From assembly GCF_024810105.1 (NCBI RefSeq), contig NZ_JANUDX010000001.1, positions 124,001 to 188,000 on the forward strand: a DNA stretch of 64,000 nucleotides, read 5' to 3'. This document shows, one piece after another, positions 34,733 to 45,243 of this stretch; position 1 is the stretch's first letter, and each line of letters starts with the position of its first letter. Both the position numbers and the translations under genes were made by a program. Source of the DNA: Stenotrophomonas sp. BIGb0135 (GTDB lineage: Bacteria > Pseudomonadota > Gammaproteobacteria > Xanthomonadales > Xanthomonadaceae). The notes under the pieces were generated by a model. The model did no database searches and was not told where the DNA came from. It saw nothing but the letters and a program-made list of their open reading frames with translations.

Positions 34733-36241
34733 ATGTCACGCCAAGTCACTTCCATTCTACTGCTGGTCGGATTGATTGCAGGGGCGAATCTTCTTCTCGC
34801 CGCGTCGGTGCGCGGTGCAAGTGCAGAGTCGCTGCAGTTAGAGCGCGATGTCGAGCTCGATACCTTGTTGACGCAGCGCGTTCGATATGCCTTGGAACGG
34901 GTGGCGCTGGTAGACGGTCAGTCGCGCCCCCGGCATGTCAATGCCTCGCTGAACATCGCAACCGGGGTTATTACGGTGCGCCTGGACAGGTCATTTCTTC
35001 CTGAGGACTACGGCCCTTCATTCGAGGACCAGAGAAGCAACATAAACAACGGCTTGATCTATGAAGCCGAAAAGTTCGCTCCAGTCAGTGCCGTGGAGTA
35101 CCTGTACGACGGCAAGGATATCTACCACTACTTTCCCGAGGTCAAGGCTGCCGATGACGCTGCCCGCCTGGAAGGCGAGCGGCGGCAAGCGGCGGAACGG
35201 TCCGGGCTGGCAGTTGTTGCGGCAGGTCATGGTTATTTCATGAGCTACAGGACTAATACGTGGGTAACCTCCCGCGATGAGCACAACGGTGTAAGCGAGG
35301 GGTTGCTGATGCCTTTGTATGCAGGTGAATTGAGGGCTTTGGTGGAGGCTCGTAGTGGTATGGCAGTCACACGGGCACGCGTACAGGAGCCAGGTACGAC
35401 TCATCCAGAGAGTGGATTCGAGTGGTGGACCATGGCCGCGCGCTATGCAATCGCGCAGCAATACCCCATGGAGACCGGGATATGGAATACATACGCAGGC
35501 AGTACGCTATGGGACAGGGAGGAGCGGGAGGACATCAATAGCAGGCCAAAGCTAGCCAACCACGTCGGGGCAGATGTGGTCATACATCTTCACAGCAATG
35601 GCGAAGACAGTGGCGTGGTGCGTGGTAGCCGGGTCATAGTCCAGCCGGGCCGGGCTGTTGACGCTGCACTGGGACGTAGTGTGCTGTGCTCAATGAAAGA
35701 ACTGATACAAAGTAGGGCCGGCTATGAGACTTTCGTGGTGGCGCCCGCCCCGCATGTTGATAACAAAGGGGAGAATCGAGAGGCGCACATGCCGTCAATA
35801 ATCGTTGAAACGGCATTTCATACCAATGCTGCTGATGCAGCTGCGCTACTCGATCCAGAATTTCGCGCCGCCTCAATGAAGGGCGTCGAAAAGGGCTACC
35901 GCCTGTTCCGCGAAGGCAAGGACTGCAAGCCGCTCAAGGGCGAAGCCATCGAGGATGTCAGCATGTCCCAGGGCGCTTCCCGCGAGATCGAGGTGCCGTT
36001 TGAGGGCTATCCGCAGTATCCGTTGCGCATCGTGACGCGCAACGTGGGGTGCCCGCCGGGCTGGGTCTGCCGAGGCAGCGAGATCACCGTGGAGGTACCG
36101 CAGCCGACGCCGTTGAAGATCGCGTTGTCCTGCAACAACGGCGGTTCGGCCCCATTGTTCTGGGAGACCTCGCTGGTTGATGATGACGGGGTCAAATCGG
36201 TGCCGGTCCGGCATCGGCAGCAGTGCATCCGTCGTCCATAG
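34733..36241 (+). CDS. Exported zinc-dependent N-acetylmuramoyl-L-alanine amidase (Amidase_3 type)
   Basis: This 502-residue enzyme would cut the MurNAc-L-Ala bond in peptidoglycan. It has an N-terminal signal or anchor (ILLLVGLIAGANLLLAASV) and a GerMN-like beta domain around residues 45-130. The amidase fold has the Zn and catalytic set: His in VAAGHGYF, Glu in EHNGVSEGLLM, His in VVIHLHSNGED and Glu in IIVETAFHTN. A C-terminal domain of about 110 residues follows. Codon use in the first three quarters (ATA, AGG, AGT, TTG) is unlike the neighbours and changes abruptly near 35880 to ordinary GC-rich coding, so the gene looks mosaic. ATG 34733 is chosen for its GGAGA site. Confidence 0.85.
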   Translation: MSRQVTSILLLVGLIAGANLLLAASVRGASAESLQLERDVELDTLLTQRVRYALERVALVDGQSRPRHVNASLNIATGVITVRLDRSFLPEDYGPSFEDQRSNINNGLIYEAEKFAPVSAVEYLYDGKDIYHYFPEVKAADDAARLEGERRQAAERSGLAVVAAGHGYFMSYRTNTWVTSRDEHNGVSEGLLMPLYAGELRALVEARSGMAVTRARVQEPGTTHPESGFEWWTMAARYAIAQQYPMETGIWNTYAGSTLWDREEREDINSRPKLANHVGADVVIHLHSNGEDSGVVRGSRVIVQPGRAVDAALGRSVLCSMKELIQSRAGYETFVVAPAPHVDNKGENREAHMPSIIVETAFHTNAADAAALLDPEFRAASMKGVEKGYRLFREGKDCKPLKGEAIEDVSMSQGASREIEVPFEGYPQYPLRIVTRNVGCPPGWVCRGSEITVEVPQPTPLKIALSCNNGGSAPLFWETSLVDDDGVKSVPVRHRQQCIRRP

Positions 36242-36465
36242 GCCGGGTTTACACGGGATGGCTGCGCCACCGTTGGCTCAGTATTCGGGTAGCCGCGTTT
36301 GAGCTTCGTTGGCTGGGAGTGAGCATGAAGACATTCCGTCGTTCCAGGGCCATATTCCCGGGAGGGCGGTGAAGCTGCGGACAAAAATGACGCTGGGTCA
36401 CGCCGCTATGCGTCGCAGCTGCCAGGCTTGAGCTGCCATGGCGCCCCATAGCCCGCACCCCTAAC

Positions 36466-36493
36466 AAAAAGACCGGCGCACTGCGCCGGCCTT
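36466..36493 (-). terminator. Rho-independent terminator of trxB
   Basis: On the minus strand AAGGCCGGCGCA / TGCGCCGGTCTT forms a long stem followed by TTTTTG, about 30 bp past the trxB stop. Between the amidase stop (36241) and this point I see no gene. Confidence 0.85.
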
Positions 36494-36523
36494 CCGTTGC
36501 TGCTGCGCCGGTGCTGCCCGGCC

Positions 36524-37558
<1,035 letters not shown>

Positions 37559-37738
37559 TCATAGAGTGGCGGCAGGGGCGGGGCGATTCAAGGCGGCCGG
37601 TGGAACGGGGCGGTCCGCAAGGGCCATGACCGGGCCCCGCGCCATCGATTTGACGGCGGCAACTGAATTGTCCAGCGGTCGGCACTGAAAAGCGCGGCCC
37701 AGTCGTTTATTATCAAGCACTAACAGTGCATTCCCAAG

Positions 37739-40117
37739 GTGTGGTCTAAGGTGGCGAAGCAGCTCCCGGAACGATCCAAGTCTCCCGACAGCAAACCGTC
37801 GCGCAAGGCTGCGGCGGCGCCTGCGCCTGCCGACAATTCGGGCCGTCAGCGACTGTGGCGCGACCTCGGCCTGATCGCGATCGCCCCGGCGTTGCTGTAT
37901 CTGGTGGCCAGTCTGTTCACCTATTCGGCGTCCGACCCGGGCTGGTCGCATACCGGCAGCGTGGTCGCGCCCATCCACAACATGGGCGGCCGTGTCGGCG
38001 CCTGGATCGCCGACGTGCTGTTGCAGCTGTTCGGCTACATCGCCTTCGTGCTGCCGATCGTGCTCGGCGCGCTGGCCTGGATCGCCATGTTCGGGCTCAA
38101 GCGCGAGAGCAAGGGCGGGCATGACCTCGACCCGGCGCTGCGCCTGGTCGGCCTGGTCGGCTTCCTGATCGCCGGCACCGGCTTCCTGCACGTGCGCCTG
38201 TTCACCGGCGACGTCGCCCATGCCGGCGGCATCCTCGGCCGGCTGGTCGGCAATTCCCTGAGTGCCGGCTTCGGCGCGTTGGGCGCCAACCTGTTCGTGC
38301 TGGTGCTGCTGCTGGCCTCGATCACCCTGGCCACCGGCATCTCCTGGTTCGTGGTGATGGAGAAGATCGGCCGCTGGGTGCTGGCGCTGCCGCCGCTGTT
38401 CAACAAGAAAAAGGAACAGGCCACCGAATGGCAGCAGACCCGCGCCCTGCGCGAGGAGCGTCAGGAAGTGCGCAAGGTCGATGCCGAGGTCCGCGCCAAG
38501 CGCGAGCCGGTCAAGATCGAGCCGCGCCCGGAGCCGGTGCTGGAGAAGAGCGACCGGGCCAAGCGCGAGACCCAGATTCCGATGTTCCGCGGGGTCAACG
38601 GTGACGGCTCGGACCTGCCGCCGCTGGCGCTGCTGGACGATCCCAAGCCGCAGCCCAAGGGCTACGACGAAGACACGCTGGAAACGCTGTCGCGGCAGAT
38701 CGAGTTCAAGCTCAAGGACTTCCGTATCGAGGCCCAGGTGGTCGGTGCCTATCCGGGCCCGGTGATCACCCGCTTCGAGATCGAGCCGGCGCCGGGCATC
38801 AAGGTCAGCCAGATCAGCTCGCTGGACAAGGACATCGCCCGCGGCCTGTCGGTCAAGTCGGTGCGCGTGGTCGACGTGATCCCGGGCAAGTCGGTGGTGG
38901 GCCTGGAAATCCCCAACGTCACCCGCGAAATGATCTACCTGTCCGAACTGCTGCGCTCCAAGGAGTACGACAAGTCGGCCAGCCCGCTGACCCTGGCGCT
39001 GGGCAAGGACATCGCCGGCCGCCCGACCGTGGCCGACCTGGCGCGCATGCCGCACCTGCTGGTGGCCGGCACCACCGGTTCGGGCAAGTCGGTGGCGGTC
39101 AACGCCATGGTGCTCAGCCTGCTCTACAAGGCATCGCCGAAAGACCTGCGGATGCTGATGATCGACCCGAAGATGCTTGAACTGAGCGTCTACCAGGGCA
39201 TCCCGCACCTGTTGGCACCGGTGGTGACCGACATGAAGGAGGCCGCCAACGGCCTGCGCTGGTGCGTGGCCGAAATGGAGCGCCGCTACAAGCTGATGAG
39301 CGCGGTGGGCGTGCGCAACCTGGCCGGCTTCAACAAGAAGGTCAAGGATGCCGAGGACGCCGGCCAGCCGATGATGGACCCGCTGTTCAAGCCGAACCCG
39401 GAGCTGGGCGAAGCCCCGCGTCCGCTGGAGACGCTGCCGTTCATTGTGATCTTCATCGACGAATTCGCCGACATGATGATGATCGTCGGCAAGAAGGTCG
39501 AAGAACTCATCGCGCGCCTGGCGCAGAAGGCGCGTGCGGCCGGCATCCACCTGATCCTGGCCACCCAGCGCCCGTCGGTGGATGTGATCACCGGCCTGAT
39601 CAAGGCCAACATCCCCACCCGCATCGGCTTCCAGGTCAGTTCCAAGATCGATTCGCGCACCATCCTGGACCAGTCCGGTGCGGAGACCCTGCTGGGACAC
39701 GGCGACATGCTGTACCTGCCGCCGGGTACCGCGCTGCCGGACCGCGTGCACGGTGCGTTCGTGTCCGACGAGGAAGTGCATCGCGTGGTCGAGCACCTCA
39801 AGGCCAGTGGTCCGGCCGATTACATCAGCGGCGTCCTCGACGAGGTGCAGATGATGGGCGACGGCGTGGTGGTGGGTGCCGGTGGCCTGCCCGAGGCGAG
39901 CAGCAGCAGCGGTGACGAGTCCGACCCGCTGTACGACGAGGCCCTGCGCATCGTCACCGAGACCCGCCGCGCCTCGATCTCCGGCGTGCAGCGCCGGCTG
40001 AAGATCGGCTACAACCGTGCCGCGCGCCTGATCGAGGCGATGGAAATGGCCGGGGTGGTCAGTCCGCCCGAACACAACGGCGACCGCAGCGTGCTGGCGC
40101 CGCCGCCGCCGAAGTAA
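37739..40117 (+). CDS. ftsK: DNA translocase FtsK
   Basis: FtsK couples division with chromosome-dimer resolution by pumping DNA at the septum. The 792-residue protein has an N-terminal membrane domain with about four helices (residues 40-210) and a short charged linker (about 215-290, Lys/Glu/Arg-rich) instead of the long Pro/Gln linker of E. coli. The motor follows, with Walker [18 protein letters not shown] and Walker [18 protein letters not shown]-terminal gamma winged helix reads [20 protein letters not shown]. It starts with GTG 37739; a second GTG at 37751 is possible. Confidence 0.96.
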   Translation: MWSKVAKQLPERSKSPDSKPSRKAAAAPAPADNSGRQRLWRDLGLIAIAPALLYLVASLFTYSASDPGWSHTGSVVAPIHNMGGRVGAWIADVLLQLFGYIAFVLPIVLGALAWIAMFGLKRESKGGHDLDPALRLVGLVGFLIAGTGFLHVRLFTGDVAHAGGILGRLVGNSLSAGFGALGANLFVLVLLLASITLATGISWFVVMEKIGRWVLALPPLFNKKKEQATEWQQTRALREERQEVRKVDAEVRAKREPVKIEPRPEPVLEKSDRAKRETQIPMFRGVNGDGSDLPPLALLDDPKPQPKGYDEDTLETLSRQIEFKLKDFRIEAQVVGAYPGPVITRFEIEPAPGIKVSQISSLDKDIARGLSVKSVRVVDVIPGKSVVGLEIPNVTREMIYLSELLRSKEYDKSASPLTLALGKDIAGRPTVADLARMPHLLVAGTTGSGKSVAVNAMVLSLLYKASPKDLRMLMIDPKMLELSVYQGIPHLLAPVVTDMKEAANGLRWCVAEMERRYKLMSAVGVRNLAGFNKKVKDAEDAGQPMMDPLFKPNPELGEAPRPLETLPFIVIFIDEFADMMMIVGKKVEELIARLAQKARAAGIHLILATQRPSVDVITGLIKANIPTRIGFQVSSKIDSRTILDQSGAETLLGHGDMLYLPPGTALPDRVHGAFVSDEEVHRVVEHLKASGPADYISGVLDEVQMMGDGVVVGAGGLPEASSSSGDESDPLYDEALRIVTETRRASISGVQRRLKIGYNRAARLIEAMEMAGVVSPPEHNGDRSVLAPPPPK

Positions 40118-40164
40118 CGCCGCGCCGCCAGGCCATGGGCATCGCCCCGTACAAGGAACCTGCA

Positions 40165-42111
40165 ATGAAGCCGATGGTCTGGATGCTGTGGGGCGTACTG
40201 GGGGTTGCCCCGGTCGTGGCGCATGCCGATGCGACGCCTGCGGCGGCGCCGCCGGCGACGCCCGGCCCATCGGTCGCCAGCGACGCGCAGGCCAGCAACA
40301 ATTTCAGTTTCGTGCGCTACCGCGCGGACTATGCCGTGCGCGCCGATGCCGGCAACACCCAGACCGAAGAGTACGAGATCCTGCTCAAGACCAAGGCTGC
40401 GGTCGAGCAGTTCAGCCAGGTGCGGCTGAGCTATAGCGAGAAGATGGAAACGCTGGAGGTCCTGGCCGCCTACACGCTGACCGCCGACGGCCAGCGCCGC
40501 GACGTGCCGGCCGACCGCATCTACACCCAGGAAAGCTACTCCAGCGCGTCGGCGGCAATGTACGCCGACCGCAAGGTGCGGGTGGTGGTGTTCCCCAACC
40601 TGGCGCCGGGCACGCGCGTGGTCTACACCACCCGTCGCACGCAGAACACGCCGTATTTCCCGGGCTACTTCGGCCTGTGGGAAACCTTCAGCGTGTTCAC
40701 CCAGTACGACGACGCGCGCGTGACCCTGACCGCACCGGCCAGTTTGCCGATGTTCGTGCAGCAACGCGGGGTGCAGGGCAGCGACCGGCCGACGATCCGT
40801 GACGGCCAGGCCAGCTGGGCCTGGCGCTACCAGCGCGGCACCCCGATGCAGTCGCAGAACTGGTCGGCCGCGCCCTGGGAATTCAGCCCGACGATCATGG
40901 CCAGCACCTACCGAGACTGGTCGCAGGTGGCGCGCGCGTACCAGCTCAAGGGTGGGCAGGCCGCGCAGGTGACACCCGGCATCCAGGCGCTGGCCGACCA
41001 GTTGACCGCCGGCATCGACGACCGCCGCGAGCAGGCGGCGGTGCTGTATCGCTGGGTGGCGCAGAACATCCGCTATGTGGCGGTGTACCTGGGCAATGGC
41101 GGGCTGGAGCCGAATCCGGCACAGAGCATCCTCGACAACCATTACGGCGACTGCAAGGACCACGTGGTGATCCTGGAGGCGCTGCTGGCCGCGCGCGGCA
41201 TCCAGAGCAGCGCGGTGCTGATCGGCGCGGGTGGCGGGCCGAGCCTGCCGGCGATTCCGCTGCTGGGCCGCTTCAACCACGCCATCACCTACATCCCCGA
41301 GTTCGACCTGTTCCTGGACTCGACCAGCCCCTATGCGCGCTTCGGCCAGTTGCCCGACGCGGACCTCGGCGCGCCGGTGCTGCTGACCCGCACGGCCACG
41401 CTGTCGCGCACGCCCGACAACGATGCCACGCGCAACGGCAATGGCCTGCAGGTCGATTTCCGCTTCGATGCGCTCGGCAACCTGACCGGGCAGACCGTGC
41501 AGCAGCCCAGCGGGGTCACCGAGATCGGCATGCGGGGCTCGTTTGCCCGGCTCAACGCGCAGAACCGCGCGCGGGTGGAGGAGTCGATCATGGCGTCCTC
41601 CGGCTTCGACGGAACCGGCGCGCTCACCCTGCTTGGCGACCCGCAGGACCTGGCGCAGCCGTTCAACTATCGCTACGACTTCCACGCCAGCGATTACGTG
41701 GACTTTGGCGTGGTGGGCGGCATGCCGCTGCCGGACGCGCCCGGAGCCGAGTCGGTGCGTGGCATCTACGCGACCACCTCGGCGCCGCAGAACGACGCGC
41801 CGTTCTACTGCACCGACAGCCTGCGCGAGGAGACCTATCGCCTGCAGTTCCCGGCCGGGGTGCCGATCGTGGCGATTCCGCGCGGCCAGCAGTTCAGCAA
41901 CGCCGCCGGTGAGTACACCCTGGACTGGAGCCGCCAGGGCCAGACCATCATCGCCCACCATCGCCTGCACCAACGCGCGGTGCGCGGCGCGCAGGCGTTG
42001 TGCCAACCGCAGGATTACCCTGCGTTCCGCGAGCTGTACCAGCAGGTGCGGCGTGGTTTCCGCGGCCAGGTGGTGTACGGCGACCTGAAGACCGTCCAGG
42101 CCAACCCCTGA
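40165..42111 (+). CDS. Exported DUF3857 / transglutaminase-like protein
   Basis: This 648-residue secreted protein has a signal peptide (MVWMLWGVLGVAPVVAHA), a DUF3857 domain (about residues 55-220) and a transglutaminase-like core. That core carries the expected Cys and His: NHYGDCKDHVVILEALL and RFNHAITYIPEFDLFLD, with the preceding VAQNIRYVAVYLG. Such proteins are common in xanthomonads but their substrates are unknown. The ATG at 40165 starts the signal peptide. It sits between ftsK and lolA on the same strand. Confidence 0.85.
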   Translation: MKPMVWMLWGVLGVAPVVAHADATPAAAPPATPGPSVASDAQASNNFSFVRYRADYAVRADAGNTQTEEYEILLKTKAAVEQFSQVRLSYSEKMETLEVLAAYTLTADGQRRDVPADRIYTQESYSSASAAMYADRKVRVVVFPNLAPGTRVVYTTRRTQNTPYFPGYFGLWETFSVFTQYDDARVTLTAPASLPMFVQQRGVQGSDRPTIRDGQASWAWRYQRGTPMQSQNWSAAPWEFSPTIMASTYRDWSQVARAYQLKGGQAAQVTPGIQALADQLTAGIDDRREQAAVLYRWVAQNIRYVAVYLGNGGLEPNPAQSILDNHYGDCKDHVVILEALLAARGIQSSAVLIGAGGGPSLPAIPLLGRFNHAITYIPEFDLFLDSTSPYARFGQLPDADLGAPVLLTRTATLSRTPDNDATRNGNGLQVDFRFDALGNLTGQTVQQPSGVTEIGMRGSFARLNAQNRARVEESIMASSGFDGTGALTLLGDPQDLAQPFNYRYDFHASDYVDFGVVGGMPLPDAPGAESVRGIYATTSAPQNDAPFYCTDSLREETYRLQFPAGVPIVAIPRGQQFSNAAGEYTLDWSRQGQTIIAHHRLHQRAVRGAQALCQPQDYPAFRELYQQVRRGFRGQVVYGDLKTVQANP

Positions 42112-42227
42112 GGGGTCGCCGCGGGCGTAGCGTGCCCGTGCCACCCTGTGCGGACTGCCCCTGATCGCCCATTCAGGTTTAAATGGGCACACTGCCGCCA
42201 TCCTTCCCATTTTGTCTGGATACGCCC

Positions 42228-42866
42228 ATGCATACCCCTTTCCGCCGCTATCTGGTTGCCGCCACCCTGGTCGTGGCCAGTGTCGGGTCGGCCTCGGCCT
42301 GGGCCGGCGCCCGCGATGAACTCAACCGCTTCACCCAGGGCCTGAAGGGGCTCGATGGGCAGTTCAGCCAGCAGGTGTTCGACAGCAAGGGCAAGGTCAA
42401 GGAGAACACCAGCGGCCGCGTCGCGCTGTCGGCGCCGCGCCTGTTCCGCTGGGAATACATCAAGCCGCACGAGCAGCTGATCGTCGCCGATGGCAAGAAG
42501 GTCTGGGTGTATGAGAAGGATCTGGAGCAGGCCACCGTGCGCCCGCAGGGCGCCGAGGAACAGAACAGCCCGCTGACCGCGCTGATCAATCCGGCATTGC
42601 TGGACAAGCAGTACGACGTGAGCGAAGAAGCGGCGGCCCGCGATGGCCTGCAGTGGTTGTCGCTGAGCCCCAAGCGCGAGACCGACACCGCCTTCCAGTA
42701 CGCCGCGCTGGGCTTCAATGCCCAGGGCCTGGCGCGGATGGAGGTGGTGGACGCGGTGGGTCAGCGCACGGTGATCAACTTCACCGGCTGGAAGCGCAAC
42801 CCGGGCTTTGCCGCCGGCACCTTCAGCTTCGCACCGCCCAAGGGCACCGACGTCATCGGCGAATAA
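42228..42866 (+). CDS. lolA: Outer-membrane lipoprotein carrier protein LolA
   Basis: LolA shuttles lipoproteins through the periplasm from LolCDE to LolB. The 212-residue product has a signal peptide (YLVAATLVVASVGSASAWA). The mature fold contains LKGLDGQFSQQVFDSKGK and PRLFRWEYIKPHEQLIVADG, followed by KKVWVYEKDLEQATV, all characteristic. It lies between ftsK and rarA, the same order as ftsK-lolA-rarA in E. coli. Confidence 0.94.
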   Translation: MHTPFRRYLVAATLVVASVGSASAWAGARDELNRFTQGLKGLDGQFSQQVFDSKGKVKENTSGRVALSAPRLFRWEYIKPHEQLIVADGKKVWVYEKDLEQATVRPQGAEEQNSPLTALINPALLDKQYDVSEEAAARDGLQWLSLSPKRETDTAFQYAALGFNAQGLARMEVVDAVGQRTVINFTGWKRNPGFAAGTFSFAPPKGTDVIGE

Positions 42867-42912
42867 GCCGGGACGGGCGAGCGTAGCCCCGGGCCAGTGA
42901 GACGGGAGGGGG

Positions 42913-43050
42913 GTAGAGCCAGGCCATGCCTGGCTGGGGCCTTCCTGATATCCCGTGCGCCGCACGGAGAGCAGCCACCCATGGGGTGGCTCTACCGGCA
43001 TGCGAAATGCGTCCGCCGCACGGAGAGCAGCCACCCATGGGTGGCTCTAC
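42913..43050. repeat. SMAG-type palindromes between lolA and rarA
   Basis: A direct GTAG-headed copy with GCCAGGC / GCCTGGC stem lies at 42913-42935. Two inverted copies of the CACCC type lie at 42973-42995 and 43029-43050, 56 bp apart, each preceded by GCCGCACGGAGAGC. The rarA start is only 50 bp further on. Confidence 0.82.
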
Positions 43051-43099
43051 CGGTGCCGATCCGACGTGGGTTCACGCGCGCTCGCGATAGAATACGCGG

Positions 43100-44461
43100 G
43101 TGGCCAGAAACCGAACGACATTCAACGGCCCCGATCTCCTGACCGTGGATCGGGACAACATGCGTCCGCTCGCCGAGCGGATGCGACCGCAGACCCTGGA
43201 CGAGATGGTGGGGCAGAAACGCCTGCTCGCCCCGGGCAGCGCGCTGCGCCGCGCGGTCGAATCCGGGCACGTGCACTCGATGATCCTGTGGGGGCCGCCG
43301 GGCTGTGGCAAGACCACGCTGGCGCTGCTGCTGGCGCACTACGCCGATGCCGAGTTCCGCGCGATCTCCGCGGTGCTGTCCGGTCTGCCGGAGGTGCGCC
43401 AGGTGCTGGCCGAGGCGGCCCAGCGCTTCGCCGACGGCCGCCGCACCGTGCTGTTCGTCGATGAGGTGCACCGGTTCAACAAGGCGCAGCAGGATGCGTT
43501 CCTGCCGCATATCGAACGCGGCACCATCGTGTTCGTGGGCGCCACCACCGAAAACCCCTCGTTCGAACTGAACTCGGCGCTGTTGTCGCGCTGCCGTGTG
43601 CATGTGCTCGAATCGGTGTCGCCGGCCGACATCGTGGAGGCGCTGGAGCGCGCGCTGCAGGACGGCGAACGCGGCCTGGGCAGCGAAGCCCTGCAGGTGG
43701 CCCCGGAATCGCTGCTGGAAATCGCCACCGCCGCCGACGGCGACGTGCGCCGCGCCCTGACCCTGCTGGAGATCGCCGCCGAACTGGCGGGCGGGGATGG
43801 GGGCCGGATCAGTCCGGAGATGCTGCTGCAGGTGCTGGCCGACCGCACCCGGCGCTTCGACAAGGGCGGCGAGCAGTTCTACGACCAGATTTCGGCGTTG
43901 CACAAGTCGGTGCGCAGCTCCAACCCGGATGCCGCGCTGTATTGGCTGACCCGCATGCTTGATGGCGGTTGCGATCCGTCCTACCTGGCGCGACGGCTCA
44001 CCCGCATGGCGATCGAAGACATCGGGCTGGCCGATCCGCGCGCGCAGTCGATGGCGCTGGAAGCCTGGGACATCTACGAGCGCCTCGGCAGCCCGGAAGG
44101 CGAGCTCGCGTTCGCGCAGTTGGTGCTGTACCTGGCCAGTACCGCCAAATCGAATGCCGGCTACGCCGCGTTCAACAAAGCCAGGCAGGAAGTGCGCGAG
44201 ACCGGCACGCAGGAGGTGCCGCTGCACCTGCGCAACGCGCCGACCAAGCTGATGAAGGAGCTGGGATACGGCAAGACCTACCAGTACGACCACGATGCCG
44301 ACGGCGGCATCGCGCTGGACCAGACCGGCTTCCCTGATGCGATGGGCGAGCGCGTGTATTACGAGCCGGTGCCGCGCGGGCTGGAGATCAAACTGAAGGA
44401 GAAGCTGGACAGGCTGCGCGCGGCGCGTGAACAGGCGCGGGCCGAAAAGGGTGGGCAGTGA
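43100..44461 (+). CDS. rarA: Replication-associated recombination protein RarA (MgsA)
   Basis: RarA is an AAA+ protein that acts at stalled replication forks with SSB. The 453-residue product has RPQTLDEMVGQKRLLAPGSA, Walker A WGPPGCGKTTLALLL, Walker B LFVDEVHRFNKAQQDAFLP and sensor 1 FVGATTENPSFELNSALLSR. The C-terminal MgsA tetramerisation region includes GCDPSYLARRLTRMA. It starts with GTG 43100, and its stop overlaps the fluC start region. Confidence 0.95.
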   Translation: MARNRTTFNGPDLLTVDRDNMRPLAERMRPQTLDEMVGQKRLLAPGSALRRAVESGHVHSMILWGPPGCGKTTLALLLAHYADAEFRAISAVLSGLPEVRQVLAEAAQRFADGRRTVLFVDEVHRFNKAQQDAFLPHIERGTIVFVGATTENPSFELNSALLSRCRVHVLESVSPADIVEALERALQDGERGLGSEALQVAPESLLEIATAADGDVRRALTLLEIAAELAGGDGGRISPEMLLQVLADRTRRFDKGGEQFYDQISALHKSVRSSNPDAALYWLTRMLDGGCDPSYLARRLTRMAIEDIGLADPRAQSMALEAWDIYERLGSPEGELAFAQLVLYLASTAKSNAGYAAFNKARQEVRETGTQEVPLHLRNAPTKLMKELGYGKTYQYDHDADGGIALDQTGFPDAMGERVYYEPVPRGLEIKLKEKLDRLRAAREQARAEKGGQ

Positions 44462-44859
44462 TGGGCGGCTTCAGTGTGTGGTGGCAACAGCTGGGCCTGG
44501 TCATGGCCGGTGGCGCGCTGGGCGCGGCGCTGCGTTTCATGGTGGGCGATGCGATGCTGCGCCAGTTAGGCGCCGGCTTTCCGTGGGGCACCTTGACGGT
44601 GAACCTGGTCGGCGCCTTCGCCGCCGGGTACGTGATGGTCTGGCTGCAGAGCCGCGGCAGCGCCGCACTGTATTGGCGCGCCTTCCTCATCGTGGGGATC
44701 ATCGGCGGGCTCACCACGTTCTCTTCGATGATGCTGGAGACGCTGGTCTTCGCGCGTGCCGAGCGCGGCCTGATGATGCCGCTGTACCTGGGCATCAGCC
44801 TGGTGGGCGGGATGGCGCTGGTATGGGCCGGCGCACGGGTGGCCGAGGGCTGGCGCTGA
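44461..44859 (+). CDS. fluC: Fluoride channel FluC (CrcB)
   Basis: FluC is a dual-topology fluoride exporter of the inner membrane. The 132-residue protein has four hydrophobic helices and the family motifs GGALGAALRFMVGD, WGTLTVNLVGAFAAGY and GIIGGLTTFSSMMLET. ATG 44461 shares bases with the rarA stop; a GTG one codon earlier is also possible. The tight overlap leaves no room for a fluoride riboswitch, so it is probably read through from rarA. Confidence 0.92.
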   Translation: MGGFSVWWQQLGLVMAGGALGAALRFMVGDAMLRQLGAGFPWGTLTVNLVGAFAAGYVMVWLQSRGSAALYWRAFLIVGIIGGLTTFSSMMLETLVFARAERGLMMPLYLGISLVGGMALVWAGARVAEGWR

Positions 44860-44970
44860 GCCGGCGTCGGCGCTGGGACCGCAACGGGATGCAGAAAAAG
44901 CGCTGAAAACGCTGGATTAAAGTGATGTCTCACGATATCGTGCGCGCCCCCGTTCGCATCCTCGTCCGTC

Positions 44971-45243
44971 ATGCGCGATGAACAAGACCCCGGCACCCTG
45001 GAGCTGACGCTGCCGCGCAAGCGCGGTCGTCCGCCCACGTTCGGCTACGCCATGACCGACGCGCAGCGTGCGGCCCGCTACCGTGCGCGCCGCGCCGGGC
45101 AAGCCGGGCATGCCGATGTGCGCACCTGCAGCGACATGGTGCTGCTGGACAAGATCCGCGCGGCGATCAGCAGCAAGGACCCGGAGTTGACCGGCTTCCT
45201 GGTGCACGTGCTGTGGCAGCGCTACCCGCTGCAGCTCAAGTAG
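44971..45243 (+). CDS. Small basic hypothetical protein with an AT-hook-like motif
   Basis: The 90-residue product is unknown to me. It is basic in its first half and carries PRKRGRPPTFG, which resembles an AT-hook (core GRP), then AMTDAQRAARYRARRAGQAG. The second half looks like a small helical bundle (DMVLLDKIRAAISSKDPELT). Similar short proteins occur in xanthomonads. It overlaps the convergent hybrid-kinase gene by 8 bp at the stop codons. Confidence 0.65.
   Translation: MRDEQDPGTLELTLPRKRGRPPTFGYAMTDAQRAARYRARRAGQAGHADVRTCSDMVLLDKIRAAISSKDPELTGFLVHVLWQRYPLQLK

Noticed and set aside
44401..44461. Fluoride riboswitch ahead of fluC.
   Set aside because: The fluC start overlaps the rarA stop and the upstream DNA is rarA coding sequence; no riboswitch-like structure was seen.
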